From the NCBI RefSeq assembly GCF_003696365.1, contig NZ_RFFM01000002.1, positions 930,001 to 994,000 on the forward strand: 64,000 nt of DNA, given 5' to 3'. The DNA comes from Stutzerimonas zhaodongensis. Lineage in GTDB: Bacteria > Pseudomonadota > Gammaproteobacteria > Pseudomonadales > Pseudomonadaceae. A model generated the notes under the pieces. That model was not told the DNA's origin, ran no database searches, and saw only the letters and a program-made list of their open reading frames with translations. This document shows, one piece after another, positions 41,492-51,218 of the stretch. How positions within the stretch are numbered: position 1 is the stretch's first letter; each line of letters begins with the position of its first letter. The position numbers and the translations under genes are program-made.

Positions 41492-41995
41492 ATGCAAAAC
41501 ACCAAGCTCATGCTGTCCAGCCTCACGCTCGTGGGCCTGTTCGCACTCGCCGGTTGTTCATTCCCCGGGGTTTACAAGGTCGACATTCAACAGGGCAATG
41601 TCGTTACGCAGGACATGATAGACCAGTTGCGCCCAGGAATGACCCGATCGCAAGTGCGGTTTATCATGGGCAATCCGCTGATTACCGACACCTTCCATGC
41701 CAATCGCTGGGATTATCTGTACAGCATCCAGCCAGGTGGCAGCCAGCGGCAGCAGGAGCGCGTAAGCCTGGTCTTCAATGCCAACGACCAGCTGGCTGGC
41801 CTCGCAGGCGACTTCAAACCTGGCGTCAGTCGTGACGAGGCCATCCTGGGCACCGAACGCCGCCCGACCGATGCACCGGCTCGTCCGGCACAGGATGCGG
41901 TCGAGGCGGGATCTCTGCTCGATCAGATTCAGCGCGATGTCGATGCAGCCGAGCCTGTACCGGTGCCTACCCCGGACCGCCTCGAAACGAACTAA
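41492..41995 (+). CDS. bamE: Outer membrane assembly lipoprotein BamE (OmlA)
   Basis: BamE is a lipoprotein of the BAM complex that folds outer-membrane proteins. The 167-residue protein has a signal with lipobox LAGC (Cys22), then [21 protein letters not shown] and the SmpA/OmlA signature [15 protein letters not shown]. The C-terminal 40 residues are a proline-rich extension. It is divergent from fur, the well-known fur-omlA arrangement in pseudomonads. Confidence 0.96.
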   Translation: MQNTKLMLSSLTLVGLFALAGCSFPGVYKVDIQQGNVVTQDMIDQLRPGMTRSQVRFIMGNPLITDTFHANRWDYLYSIQPGGSQRQQERVSLVFNANDQLAGLAGDFKPGVSRDEAILGTERRPTDAPARPAQDAVEAGSLLDQIQRDVDAAEPVPVPTPDRLETN

Positions 41996-42012
41996 TAAAC
42001 ACGCGCAGATAC

Positions 42013-42042
42013 AAAAAAGCCCGGCGCGCCGGGCTTTTCTTT
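42013..42042. terminator. Bidirectional terminator between bamE and rnfH
   Basis: A perfect 24-base palindrome at 42015-42038, centred on CGCG, with A-runs before and TTTT after on both strands. It lies between convergent genes. Confidence 0.9.
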
Positions 42043-42059
42043 GCGCCACTGTTCAGCAG

Positions 42060-42383
42060 TTAGGCCTTAGCGGCGTCGTCAGCCTTGTTTTGCGCTGCTT
42101 TGGCTGCTCGTTGTTTACGCACTTCCTTAGGGTCAGCAATAAGCGGCCGATAGATCTCCACTCGCTCCCCTTCCTCAAGCACCCGTTCATCCGGCTTGGG
42201 CACCGCCTTGCCGAAAATACCCAGCGGCGCCGTCACAAGATCAAGCCCAGGGAAGAAGCCATCCATTGCGGAACGCAATGCAGCCTCTCGAACGGTTGTG
42301 CCCTGCGGAACAGCCAGACGTAGCAGCTTTTGCTTGTCAGCCAATGCATAGACCACTTCAACAGCGATCATCGGTTTATCCAT
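42060..42383 (-). CDS. rnfH: RnfH family ubiquitin-fold protein
   Basis: A 107-residue beta-grasp protein of the RnfH/UPF0125 family, usually next to ratA; its biochemical role is unclear. It has MIAVEVVYALADKQKLLRL, the GTTVREAAL segment and GERVEIYRPLIADPKEVRKQRA. The start overlaps the ratA stop; ATG 42383 is chosen, but 42371 (MIAVEV) is as likely. It is coupled to ratA. Confidence 0.85.
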   Translation of the reverse strand: MDKPMIAVEVVYALADKQKLLRLAVPQGTTVREAALRSAMDGFFPGLDLVTAPLGIFGKAVPKPDERVLEEGERVEIYRPLIADPKEVRKQRAAKAAQNKADDAAKA

Positions 42384-42810
42384 AGAGCGCTTTTGCCCTT
42401 TCACAGAATGCGTCGACAAGTGTGTTGGCAGCTTGATTGAACAGCGGGCCGAGTGTGGCGCGGACTAGCGGCCCGGCATAATCGAAGGTGAGGTCAAGAC
42501 TGATCTTGCAGGCCTTCTCGCCCAAGGCCTTGAACTCCCAGATACCGTGCAGATGACTGAACGGCCCTTCCTCCAGCGTCATCTCGATGCGTTTGCCTGG
42601 CTGCAGCTCATTACGCGTCAGAAATCGCTGACTCATGCCTGCTTTGGCCACCGTCATGCTGGCCTGCATCTGGCTTTCACTGCTGGACAGAACCTCGGTA
42701 GCCGAACACCAGGGAAGAAATTGCGGATAACTGGCTACATCATTGACCATGTCGAACAGTGCGTGCGCCGGATAGGGCAGCAGCGCCGAACGTTGAATAT
42801 GCGTTGTCAT
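42376..42810 (-). CDS. ratA: RatA-type START/COQ10 family protein
   Basis: A 144-residue START-like lipid-binding protein, related to mitochondrial COQ10. Bacterial members are often annotated RatA toxin after a report that the E. coli protein inhibits 70S formation, but a ubiquinone-binding role fits the fold and the Ubi genes of this organism. It shows YPAHALFDMVNDVASYPQFLPWC and WEFKALGEKACKISLDLTFDY. It is followed with overlap by rnfH. Confidence 0.88.
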   Translation of the reverse strand: MTTHIQRSALLPYPAHALFDMVNDVASYPQFLPWCSATEVLSSSESQMQASMTVAKAGMSQRFLTRNELQPGKRIEMTLEEGPFSHLHGIWEFKALGEKACKISLDLTFDYAGPLVRATLGPLFNQAANTLVDAFCERAKALYG

Positions 42811-43033
42811 TCAGTCCCTTCTACTTCGTCAGTCGACTATCGGCAGCTGCGGCCAGGGCTTTCAGCTATTCCGAGAGCTTGCGTAGCCCCGGAGCGCCGC
42901 AAAGCGAGCATTTGAGCATGAGCAACCTCAAAGATGCCCATTGTCGGGGATAAGCGCACCCCTCTCAAGTTTCGCACCGTCGCAGCATCAGGTTATCGCC
43001 AGCCGCAACGCGACTCCCTATAATGCGCAGCCT

Positions 43034-43516
43034 ATGGCCAAACAGAAGAAACAGTCCCCCGGGACCATCGCGCTAAACAAGAAAGCGCTACACGACTACT
43101 TCATCGAGCAGAAATTCGAGGCTGGCCTCGTTCTGGCCGGCTGGGAAGTGAAAAGCCTCCGCGCTGGCAAGGCGCAACTGGTAGACAGCTACGTTCTGCT
43201 CAAGGACGGCGAAGCCTGGTTGATGGGGTGTCATATCACGCCTCTGACTACTGCCAGCACGCATGTCATTGCCGATCCGACTCGCACCCGCAAGCTGCTT
43301 TTGAACAAACGAGAGCTGGGCAAGTTGTTCGGCGCCGTGCAGCAAAAGGGCTATGCCTGCGTAGCGCTGTCGATCTACTGGAAGAAGCACCTGATCAAGT
43401 GCGACATTGCACTGGGTAAGGGCAAGAAGGAATTTGACAAGCGCCATACCGAGAAGGAGCGCGACTCCGACCGCGAGATCCAGCGCGCCATACGCAGCAA
43501 GGGCAAGGACGACTGA
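43034..43516 (+). CDS. smpB: SsrA-binding protein SmpB
   Basis: SmpB binds tmRNA (encoded at 51219-51610) and delivers it to stalled ribosomes. The 160-residue protein starts [23 protein letters not shown], has [21 protein letters not shown] and [13 protein letters not shown], and ends with the basic [18 protein letters not shown] tail that enters the ribosomal A site. ATG 43034 is the family start; an in-frame extension upstream is not conserved-looking. Confidence 0.97.
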   Translation: MAKQKKQSPGTIALNKKALHDYFIEQKFEAGLVLAGWEVKSLRAGKAQLVDSYVLLKDGEAWLMGCHITPLTTASTHVIADPTRTRKLLLNKRELGKLFGAVQQKGYACVALSIYWKKHLIKCDIALGKGKKEFDKRHTEKERDSDREIQRAIRSKGKDD

Positions 43517-43531
43517 GTCCGCAGCCATTCA

Positions 43532-43549
43532 GAGCGGGTTCGCCCGCTC
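43532..43549 (+). terminator. Hairpin with UUCG loop after smpB
   Basis: GAGCGGG pairs with CCCGCTC around a TTCG tetraloop, 15 bases after the smpB stop. No U-tract follows; it would stabilise the 3' end or stop polymerase weakly. Confidence 0.5.
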
Positions 43550-43606
43550 GTCACGCATCTCGCCTTAGGCTGGCAAAGCAACACCATTAGCCAGGCATTC
43601 CCGAAA

Positions 43607-44380
43607 TCACTCCGAACGACCCTGCCGGCGCTGCGCCCGAGCCAGGCGCTGGGCTGCCTGCTGCCCTTCGGCCAGTACCTCCTGCACATAGCTGATGTGA
43701 CGATGGATCACATCGCGAGCCTCACCTGCGCGACGCGCAATGATGGCGTCGTAAAGCTCCTGATGCTGGCTCATGAGCATGTCCCTCGTTTCATTGCGCA
43801 GCGCATACATACCGCCGATATTGGTCACGACGTTACGCTTGAGCAGATCGAACAGCCCACGGATGGTGTGCAGTAAAACCGCGTTGTGACTGGCCTCGGC
43901 AATGGCCAGATGAAATCTCGCATCGGCAGCGCCCTCTTCAGCGCGGGTCACAGTGCCTTCACGCTGATAGCAATCCTGCAGAGCCGCGAACGCTTCGCCC
44001 AAGCGTTGCTGATCAACTTCCGTTGCCCGCAGAGCCGCATAGTAGGCGCAACTGCCTTCAAGGGTATGGCGAAACTCCAGAAGGTCGCGCTGCGCGTCGG
44101 CATTATTTTCCAGCAGATGCAGCAAGGGATCACTGAACGTCGAGCCCAGTGATTCAGCAACGAAGTTGCCCCCACCGTGACGACTCACAAGCAGCCCTTT
44201 GGCCGCGAGCTTCTGAATTGCCTCGCGCAACGACGGCCTGGACACACCGAATTGCTCTGCCAGGACACGTTCGGCCGGCAGCCGCTCGCCGGCTTTGAGA
44301 GTACCTTCGAGGATCATCGCTTCCAGCTGTTCGACGATGTTATCGGCCAGCCTCCGCTGACGCACCATTCCCACTTCCAT
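43607..44380 (-). CDS. lldR: Lactate regulator LldR (GntR/FadR family)
   Basis: A 257-residue repressor with an N-terminal winged helix (about 8-75, with ERLPAERVLAEQFGVSRPSLREAIQKLAAKGLL) and an FCD ligand domain (about 95-230, with metal-binding histidines in FHLAIAEASHNAVL and HQELYDAI). LldR in Pseudomonas represses lactate genes until L- or D-lactate binds. It is divergent from lldP, with operator-like palindromes before both genes. An ATG four codons downstream is also possible. Confidence 0.92.
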   Translation of the reverse strand: MEVGMVRQRRLADNIVEQLEAMILEGTLKAGERLPAERVLAEQFGVSRPSLREAIQKLAAKGLLVSRHGGGNFVAESLGSTFSDPLLHLLENNADAQRDLLEFRHTLEGSCAYYAALRATEVDQQRLGEAFAALQDCYQREGTVTRAEEGAADARFHLAIAEASHNAVLLHTIRGLFDLLKRNVVTNIGGMYALRNETRDMLMSQHQELYDAIIARRAGEARDVIHRHISYVQEVLAEGQQAAQRLARAQRRQGRSE

Positions 44381-44390
44381 GCCGCCTCTC

Positions 44391-44406
44391 GATTGGTTTG
44401 ACCACT
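44391..44406. promoter_or_regulatory. Candidate LldR operator at the lldR start
   Basis: GATTGGTTTGACCACT contains TGGT-TTG-ACCA (44394-44404), the palindromic half-sites expected for LldR/FadR-type repressors. It is 12 bases upstream of the lldR start, so it fits autoregulation. Confidence 0.5.
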
Positions 44407-44530
44407 TGCGTGATATCCAGCGTAGCCAGTGGCGTGGCGCCTAGCAACAAGCGCAAATGCTACGAAAGTCTATACGACCTCAATTGACGCCTCGCCATGA
44501 GACCTCATACGCTGGCCAGACCTTCCTGTA

Positions 44531-44547
44531 AATTGGTATTACCAGTT
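44531..44547. promoter_or_regulatory. Candidate LldR operator before lldP
   Basis: AATTGGTATTACCAGTT is a near-perfect palindrome with TGGT-ATT-ACCA at its centre. It is about 115 bases before the lldP start. TTGACG at 44484-44489 upstream may be a -35; the promoter is not securely placed. Confidence 0.65.
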
Positions 44548-44659
44548 TACAGTCAAGAGCTTCCAACAAGAAGAGGACACATCATGCGGTCTCCATTCAT
44601 CCGTTCAATACCAGTCCACTCAGGGCTCCGTTCGTTCACTTCGATCATGGGAGCCTGAA

Positions 44660-46354
44660 ATGTCTAACGGATTGCTCGCCCTGTTCGCTTTCACCCCGAT
44701 CCTGCTCGCGGCGGTACTTCTGATCGGTCTGCGTTGGCCCGCGAGTCGCGCCATGCCTGTCGTGTTTCTGTTCACGGCCGCCATCGGCTTGTTCGTCTGG
44801 GACATGAGCGTCACCCGGATCATCGCTTCAACCTTGCAGGGGCTGGTCATTACCCTTGGCCTGCTCTGGATAATCTTCGGCGCGATACTGTTGCTGAATA
44901 CACTGAAGCATTCCGGCGGTATCACCGCAATCCGTGCTGGCTTTACGACCATCAGCCCCGACCGACGAATCCAGGCGATCATCATAGCCTGGCTGTTTGG
45001 CTGCTTCATCGAAGGTGCATCCGGTTTCGGTACGCCCGCTGCGATCGCTGCACCTCTGCTGGTCGCGGTGGGGTTCCCTGCCATGGCGGCGGTTCTGATG
45101 GGCATGCTCGTGCAAAGCACACCGGTATCCTTTGGAGCAGTAGGCACACCAATCGTGGTTGGCGTGAACAGTGGCCTTGATACCGCCACGCTCGGCGAGC
45201 AGCTTGTTGCTCAAGGCTCCAGCTGGCCGATTTTTCTGCAGCAGATCACCAGCAGCGTGGCGATTACCCATGCCATCGCTGGCACCGTCATGCCGCTGAT
45301 CATGGTGATGATGCTGACGCGCTTCTTCGGCAAGGATAAGAGCTGGAAACCAGCATTCGAGGTGCTGCCTTTTGCACTTTTCGCAGGCCTGGCTTTCACT
45401 CTCCCCTATGTCGCCACTGGCGTGTTTCTCGGCCCGGAATTCCCATCGCTTCTAGGCGGCCTGGTTGGTCTGGCAATCGTTACCACGGCAGCTCGCTTCA
45501 ACTTCCTGACGCCGAAATCCACTTGGGACTTTGCCGACGCCAAAGACTGGCCCGCCGAGTGGATCGGAACCATAGAGATGAAGCTGGACGACCTGGCTGC
45601 ACGCCCCATGAGCGCCTTCCGCGCCTGGCTGCCCTACGTGCTGGTCGGTGCGATTCTGGTGATCAGCCGAGTCTTCCCGCAGGTCTCGGCGGCGCTGAAG
45701 ACGGTCTCCATCGCGTTCGCCAATATCCTTGGCGAGACGGGCGTCAGCGCCAGCATCGAGCCGCTCTTCCTGCCAGGCGGAATTCTGGTTGCCGTAGTAC
45801 TGATCACCTTCTTCCTTCACAGCATGCGCGCCTCGGAACTCAAGGCAGCGGTCAAGGAATCGAGCAGTGTGCTGTTGAGCGCAGGTTTCGTGCTGCTGTT
45901 CACCGTGCCGATGGTGCGCATCCTGATCAACTCCGGGGTAAACGCTGCAGACCTGCCAAGCATGCCGATCGCCATGGCGCGCTACGTCGCAGACAGCGTC
46001 GGTGGAATCTACCCGCTGCTTGCACCCTCCGTCGGTGCGCTGGGCGCGTTCCTGGCAGGATCGAATACTGTCAGCAACATGATGTTCAGCCAGTTCCAAT
46101 TCGGCGTGGCTCAGTCGCTAGGTATTTCTGGCGCGATGATAGTGGCAACGCAGGCGGTCGGCGCTGCGGCGGGCAACATGGTTGCCATCCACAACGTGGT
46201 TGCGGCTTCGGCCACTGTGGGCCTGCTTGGTCGAGAGGGAGTCACCCTGCGCAAGACCATCTGGCCTACCCTGTACTACGTACTGGCTACCGGCATCATC
46301 GGCATGGTCGCGATCTACGTATTCGGCGTAACGGACCCGCTGGTTGGTACCTGA
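44660..46354 (+). CDS. lldP: L-lactate permease
   Basis: A 564-residue lactate/glycolate:proton symporter of the LctP family with about 12-14 transmembrane helices. Family motifs include the [21 protein letters not shown] segment, [18 protein letters not shown], and [20 protein letters not shown]. It is the first gene of the lactate operon, divergent from lldR. Confidence 0.96.
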   Translation: MSNGLLALFAFTPILLAAVLLIGLRWPASRAMPVVFLFTAAIGLFVWDMSVTRIIASTLQGLVITLGLLWIIFGAILLLNTLKHSGGITAIRAGFTTISPDRRIQAIIIAWLFGCFIEGASGFGTPAAIAAPLLVAVGFPAMAAVLMGMLVQSTPVSFGAVGTPIVVGVNSGLDTATLGEQLVAQGSSWPIFLQQITSSVAITHAIAGTVMPLIMVMMLTRFFGKDKSWKPAFEVLPFALFAGLAFTLPYVATGVFLGPEFPSLLGGLVGLAIVTTAARFNFLTPKSTWDFADAKDWPAEWIGTIEMKLDDLAARPMSAFRAWLPYVLVGAILVISRVFPQVSAALKTVSIAFANILGETGVSASIEPLFLPGGILVAVVLITFFLHSMRASELKAAVKESSSVLLSAGFVLLFTVPMVRILINSGVNAADLPSMPIAMARYVADSVGGIYPLLAPSVGALGAFLAGSNTVSNMMFSQFQFGVAQSLGISGAMIVATQAVGAAAGNMVAIHNVVAASATVGLLGREGVTLRKTIWPTLYYVLATGIIGMVAIYVFGVTDPLVGT

Positions 46355-46363
46355 CGCAACCTC

Positions 46364-46391
46364 GTTCTGCCCCTACTCGTCGGGGCAGAAC
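46364..46391 (+). other. Hairpin between lldP and lldD
   Basis: GTTCTGCCCC (46364-46373) pairs with GGGGCAGAAC (46382-46391) in a 10-bp stem, just after the lldP stop. There is no real U-tract (TGTTTGG), so it looks like a processing or stability element that could set lldP:lldD ratios. Confidence 0.6.
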
Positions 46392-46522
46392 TGTTTGGCC
46401 CTAAGCCCTGTAGCTGCGCCGCGTCCGCGCTGACAGGGCAGAATTATTTGAGACGACGCCTTCGTCACGTCATGGACGGGAGCGCCCGGGACCCACTTTG
46501 TTTCACTCGGTGAGTACACACG

Positions 46523-47692
46523 ATGATCATCTCCGCCTCTACAGATTACCGCGCTGCCGCAAAACGCAAACTGCCCCCTTTTCTTTTCCATTACGTCGAT
46601 GGCGGCGCCTACGCCGAGTACACCCTGCGTCGTAATGTGGAGGACCTGGCAAGCATTGCCCTGCGCCAACGCGTGCTGCGCAACATGTCGGAGTTGAGCC
46701 TGGAAACCCAGCTGTTCGGTGAAACCCTGTCGATGCCGGTTGCACTCGCGCCGGTCGGGCTCACAGGCATGCTTGCCCGCCGCGGCGAAGTGCAGGCAGC
46801 GCGTGCAGCCGATAAGAAAGGCATCCCGTTTACACTGTCGACGGTGTCGGTCTGCCCGATCGAGGAAGTCGCACCGGCAATCAAGCGTCCCATGTGGTTC
46901 CAGCTCTACGTGCTGAAAGACCGCGGCTTCATGAAGAACGCCCTGGAGCGCGCCAAGGCGGCCGGCGTCACTACCCTGGTGTTCACTGTGGATATGCCGA
47001 CACCCGGTGCCCGCTACCGCGACGCGCATTCCGGCATGAGCGGCCCGAATGCCAATATGCGTCGGATGGTACAGGCCATGACTCATCCACTCTGGGCCTG
47101 GGACGTAGGCCTGCACGGCAAGCCGCATGATCTGGGCAACATCTCCACCTACCGCGGAAATCCTACGGGGCTTGAAGACTACATCGGCTGGCTGGCCGCC
47201 AACTTCGACCCGTCGATATCCTGGAAGGACCTGGAATGGATCCGCGAATTCTGGGACGGCCCGATGGTGATCAAGGGCATCCTCGATGCAGAAGATGCGC
47301 GTGACGCCGTCACCTTTGGTGCAGACGGCATCATTGTGTCCAACCACGGCGGCCGGCAGCTGGACGGTGTGCTGTCCAGTGCCCGCGCCATGCCGGCCAT
47401 CGCTGACGCAGTCAAAGGCGATCTGAAAATCCTGGCCGACTCTGGTATTCGCAGCGGCCTCGATGTCGTGCGCATGATCGCTCTGGGTGCAGATACGGTC
47501 ATGCTGGGTCGCGCTTTCGCCTACGCCCTGGCGGCTGCTGGCGAAGCAGGCGTAACCAACCTGCTCGACCTGATCGAGAAGGAGATGCGCGTCGCCATGG
47601 TGCTGACGGGGGCCAAGTCCATCAGCGAAATCACCACCGACTCGCTGGTCCGCGAAATCGACCGCTACCAGACCAGCCGCGTCGTGGACTAA
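46523..47692 (+). CDS. lldD: L-lactate dehydrogenase (FMN, quinone-linked)
   Basis: A membrane-associated FMN enzyme that oxidises L-lactate to pyruvate and passes electrons to quinone. The 389 residues form a TIM barrel: [12 protein letters not shown]-type N-terminus ([20 protein letters not shown]), [23 protein letters not shown], the flavin lysine in MVIKGIL, and the catalytic-base [11 protein letters not shown]. It follows lldP and precedes dld in the lldPD-dld order reported for P. stutzeri. Confidence 0.96.
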   Translation: MIISASTDYRAAAKRKLPPFLFHYVDGGAYAEYTLRRNVEDLASIALRQRVLRNMSELSLETQLFGETLSMPVALAPVGLTGMLARRGEVQAARAADKKGIPFTLSTVSVCPIEEVAPAIKRPMWFQLYVLKDRGFMKNALERAKAAGVTTLVFTVDMPTPGARYRDAHSGMSGPNANMRRMVQAMTHPLWAWDVGLHGKPHDLGNISTYRGNPTGLEDYIGWLAANFDPSISWKDLEWIREFWDGPMVIKGILDAEDARDAVTFGADGIIVSNHGGRQLDGVLSSARAMPAIADAVKGDLKILADSGIRSGLDVVRMIALGADTVMLGRAFAYALAAAGEAGVTNLLDLIEKEMRVAMVLTGAKSISEITTDSLVREIDRYQTSRVVD

Positions 47693-47756
47693 GCAACACT
47701 GATACAAAGAGAAGGCCGCGCGTCCGACGTGGCCCGCTTTCTTACCGGAGCCTCCG

Positions 47757-50594
47757 ATGACCGCGACTGCCGCTTTACCGACCGACTTCCTCGCTGCCGT
47801 CGAAACGCTGATCCCGGCCGAACGCCGCTTCGACGACCCGCTCTCGACGCTGGCCTTTGGCACCGACGCAAGCTTCTATCGGCTGATTCCCAAACTGGTC
47901 GTTCGGGTCGAGTCGGAAACGGAGGTAGTGAGCCTGCTCAAGCTGGCCCACGAGATGAGGGTGCCGGTGACTTTTCGCGCCGCCGGTACCAGCCTGTCCG
48001 GTCAGGCAATTTCTGATTCCGTATTGATCGTGTTGGGTGATAACTGGAACGGCCGCGAAATCCGGAATGACGGCGCGCAGATTCGCCTGCAGCCTGGCGT
48101 CATCGGCGCTAACGCCAATGCGGTCTTGTTACCCTTTCAGCGCAAGATCGGCCCTGACCCGGCCTCGATCAATGCAGCCAAGATCGGCGGAATCGTCGCT
48201 AACAATTCCAGTGGGATGTGCTGCGGCACGGCACAGAACAGCTACAAGACACTTGCAGGCCTGCGCGTGGTATTGGCAGACGGCACCGTTGTCGACAGCG
48301 AAGACGCGGCCAGCGTCCAATCCTTCCGCCAGAGCCACACTGCCCTGCTCGATCAGCTCGCCGAGCTGGGCCGTGCTACGCGCGCCAATACCGAACTGGC
48401 CGCCAAGATCCGCCACAAATATCGACTGAAAAACACAACGGGTTTCTCGCTCAACGCCTTGGTCGATTACGACGAGCCGCTCGACATCCTCAACCACCTC
48501 ATGGTCGGTTCGGAAGGCACGCTCGGCTTCATCAGCGCGGTTACGTACGACACCGTGCCGGACCACCCGCACAAGGCCAGCGCACTGGTCGTCTTCCCTG
48601 ACGTGGAAACCTGCTGTCTTGCCGTTCCGGTACTCAAACAGCAACCCGTATCAGCGGTCGAACTGCTTGATCGGCGCAGCCTGCGTTCGGTCGAGAACAA
48701 GGCCGGCATGCCCGAATGGGTCAAGGCGTTGTCGGTTAACGCCTGCGCCTTGCTGATCGAGTCCCGCGCGGCGAGCCAGACGCTTCTTCACGAACAGATC
48801 AACCTGATCATGACGTCCATCGCGCATTTCCCTGTGGAAAAGCAAGTCGACTTCAGCGAAGACCCGGTTGTTTATAACCAGCTCTGGAAGATCCGCAAGG
48901 ACACCTTCCCCGCCATCGGAGCGGTACGTCAGACCGGGACCACAGTCATCATCGAAGACGTGACCTTCCCTATCGAGCGCCTGGCCGAAGGCGTCAACCG
49001 CTTGATCCAGCTATTCGACAAGCACGCCTACAGCGAGGCGATCCTGTTCGGCCACGCCCTGGAAGGCAACCTGCACTTCGTCTTTACGCAGGGCTTCGAC
49101 GATCCACTGCAAGTCGCTCGTTACGAAACATTCATGCAGGACGTCACCCAGCTGGTCGCCGTTGAGTTTGGCGGCGCGCTGAAAGCCGAGCACGGCACCG
49201 GCCGCAACATGGCGCCCTTCGTAGAACTGGAATGGGGGCAGGAAGCCTATCAGCTGATGTGGCAGATCAAGCGTCTGCTGGACCCGCAAGGCATCCTCAA
49301 CCCGGACGTCATCCTCAGTGAAGATCCGCAGATCCATCTCAAGCACCTCAAACCGATGCCGGCTGCCGACGAGATCGTCGACAAATGCATCGAGTGCGGC
49401 TTCTGCGAGCCGGTCTGCCCATCCAATGGGCTGACCCTGACGCCGCGCCAGCGCATCGTCGTCTGGCGCGACATTCAGGCAAAGACGCGCGCCGGCATAG
49501 ACACATCTGAACTCGAGCGCCTGTTTGGCTACCACGGAGTCGAGACCTGTGCGGCCACCGGTCTATGCGCTCAACGCTGCCCGGTAGGCATCAACACTGG
49601 AGATCTGGTGCGCAAGCTCCGTGGCCGCGACGCTGACAACACCCGTGGGGCAAACTGGTTGGCCGAACACTTCAGCACCGGCGTTCAAGGTGCGCGTTTC
49701 ATGCTGCATGTCGCCAATGGCGCGCACCTGATGATGGGCACTCGCCTGCTCAGCAAGACCTCGGCGGCATTCACCAAAGCCAGCAAAGGCCGAGTTCCGC
49801 AATGGACGTCGGCAATGCCGCAGCCCCTGCAGCGGCTGCATCTGCCAAAACCGTCGCCGGATGACGAAAGACCACGCGTGGTCTACCTCGCTGCGTGCGT
49901 ATCCCGAGCCATGGGCCCGGCGGCACGCGATCAGCAGCAGGAGCCGCTGCTCGACACCACCCGCGCCCTTCTGGAAAAAGCAGGCTATCAGATCGTATTT
50001 CCCGATGATCTGAACAACTTATGTTGCGGGCAACCCTTCGCTTCCAAGGGCTATGCCGAACAAGCCGAAAAGAAACGACAGGAAACGTTGGATGCATTGC
50101 TCAAAGCAAGCCGAGGCGGCCTCGACCCCATCTATTGCGACACCAGCCCCTGCACGCTCCGCATGGTGCAGGAGCTGACGGACGATCGCTTACAGATATT
50201 CGACCCTGTACGTTTCATCCGCACCCACCTGCTCGACAAACTTGATTTCGAGCCGCAGGCCGGCCCCATCGCCGTCCACGTAACGTGCAGCACTCAGCAC
50301 CTCGGCGAAGCCCAGGCATTGATTGATATCGCCCGCCGATGCGCCAGCGAAGTGGTGGTGCCAGAAGGTATCCATTGCTGCGGTTTCGCAGGCGACAAAG
50401 GCTTCACTACCCCGGAGCTCAACGCACACGCGTTGCGAAACCTCAAAAATGCCGTGAAGACCTGCGAAGAAGGCATCTCCACCAGCCGCACCTGCGAGAT
50501 CGGCTTGTCGCAACATGGCGGTATCGACTACCACGGACTGGTCTATCTGGTTAACCGAAACAGCCGGGCCAGAGCGGCTGCTGTCTCGACCTGA
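47757..50594 (+). CDS. dld: FAD/Fe-S D-lactate dehydrogenase (GlcD-GlcF fusion type)
   Basis: A 945-residue flavoprotein: an FAD-binding PCMH domain (about 25-265, with VPVTFRAAGTSLSGQ and NNSSGMCCG), a C-terminal FAD-oxidase domain (with HALEGNLHFVFTQGF and EHGTGRNMAP), two 4Fe-4S clusters (CIECGFCEPVCPS at 544 and CAATGLCAQRCPVG at 598) and two CCG domains (CCGQPF at 756 and CCGFAGDKGF at 874). It is the Dld-II type that pairs with LldD. It could also act on other D-2-hydroxyacids, as in E. coli YdiJ. Confidence 0.9.
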   Translation: MTATAALPTDFLAAVETLIPAERRFDDPLSTLAFGTDASFYRLIPKLVVRVESETEVVSLLKLAHEMRVPVTFRAAGTSLSGQAISDSVLIVLGDNWNGREIRNDGAQIRLQPGVIGANANAVLLPFQRKIGPDPASINAAKIGGIVANNSSGMCCGTAQNSYKTLAGLRVVLADGTVVDSEDAASVQSFRQSHTALLDQLAELGRATRANTELAAKIRHKYRLKNTTGFSLNALVDYDEPLDILNHLMVGSEGTLGFISAVTYDTVPDHPHKASALVVFPDVETCCLAVPVLKQQPVSAVELLDRRSLRSVENKAGMPEWVKALSVNACALLIESRAASQTLLHEQINLIMTSIAHFPVEKQVDFSEDPVVYNQLWKIRKDTFPAIGAVRQTGTTVIIEDVTFPIERLAEGVNRLIQLFDKHAYSEAILFGHALEGNLHFVFTQGFDDPLQVARYETFMQDVTQLVAVEFGGALKAEHGTGRNMAPFVELEWGQEAYQLMWQIKRLLDPQGILNPDVILSEDPQIHLKHLKPMPAADEIVDKCIECGFCEPVCPSNGLTLTPRQRIVVWRDIQAKTRAGIDTSELERLFGYHGVETCAATGLCAQRCPVGINTGDLVRKLRGRDADNTRGANWLAEHFSTGVQGARFMLHVANGAHLMMGTRLLSKTSAAFTKASKGRVPQWTSAMPQPLQRLHLPKPSPDDERPRVVYLAACVSRAMGPAARDQQQEPLLDTTRALLEKAGYQIVFPDDLNNLCCGQPFASKGYAEQAEKKRQETLDALLKASRGGLDPIYCDTSPCTLRMVQELTDDRLQIFDPVRFIRTHLLDKLDFEPQAGPIAVHVTCSTQHLGEAQALIDIARRCASEVVVPEGIHCCGFAGDKGFTTPELNAHALRNLKNAVKTCEEGISTSRTCEIGLSQHGGIDYHGLVYLVNRNSRARAAAVST

Positions 50595-50760
50595 GCCCTC
50601 ATGAGAAAGTAAGCGCGTAACAACGATAGAACGCTCGAGCGGAGCCGCAGTCCGATATTGGGAGCCCAGGAACAGAAACGGGCTCGACTCACCTCGGTGC
50701 CGCCACGCAATTTGCGTAACCAAGCGGACCGCCGGGAAGTTAACCCCCTGGAGGACTCTC

Positions 50761-51069
50761 ATGAAGAAATTTGCCCTACTCGCCGCCGCCGCTCTGATCG
50801 CCAGCCCAGCAGCTTTCGCCGCTGACAAAGATCTCTGCCAGCTGAATATGCAAGAGATCGATGACAACATGACCACCAACCAGGCAACCCTTGGCGAGCC
50901 TGCCCGCAGTGAAATCGAAGAGCTGGTCAGCCAAGCCAAACAGGCTCAGCAAGCTGGCAACACCGAAGAGTGCATCGCTCACTCCACCAAAGCGCTGCAG
51001 GAACTCAAAGGCCCAGGCAGCACTGGTTCGGGCGGCACAGCTGGATCCGGTTCGGGTGCGAGCAACTAA
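50761..51069 (+). CDS. Small secreted protein of unknown function
   Basis: A 102-residue protein with an AxA-type signal peptide (cleavage after AAFA-A, about residue 20). The mature part has two cysteines (Cys26 and Cys70) that could form a disulfide, is helix-forming with a repeat of EELVSQAKQAQQAGNTEEC style, and ends in a Gly/Ser-rich tail. The ATG has GGAGG seven bases upstream. It is monocistronic with a hairpin after it. I do not recognise a family. Confidence 0.65.
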   Translation: MKKFALLAAAALIASPAAFAADKDLCQLNMQEIDDNMTTNQATLGEPARSEIEELVSQAKQAQQAGNTEECIAHSTKALQELKGPGSTGSGGTAGSGSGASN

Positions 51070-51078
51070 GTCGCACAT

Positions 51079-51107
51079 GGCAAGGCCGCACGTTATTCGG
51101 CCTTGCC
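51079..51107 (+). terminator. Hairpin after the small secreted gene
   Basis: GGCAAGGCCG (51079-51088) and CGGCCTTGCC (51098-51107) form a perfect 10-bp stem with a 9-base loop, ten bases after the stop. It is followed by GGTTTCACCC, a weak U-tract. Confidence 0.5.
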
Positions 51108-51157
51108 GGTTTCACCCTTGAAAATCGACTGACCGACCTTATCTATTACATCAAGCG

Positions 51158-51187
51158 TTCGACGTATCCCGTGTGGAGGCGTACACT
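51158..51187 (+). promoter_or_regulatory. Weak candidate promoter of ssrA
   Basis: TTCGAC (51158-51163), 18 bases, TACACT (51182-51187) would start transcription about 25 bases before the mature tmRNA. TTGAAA (51118-51123) with TATCTA is an alternative. Placement is uncertain. Confidence 0.3.
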
Positions 51188-51218
51188 GCGCAACACATGA
51201 GGCTGCTACACGCTTCAT

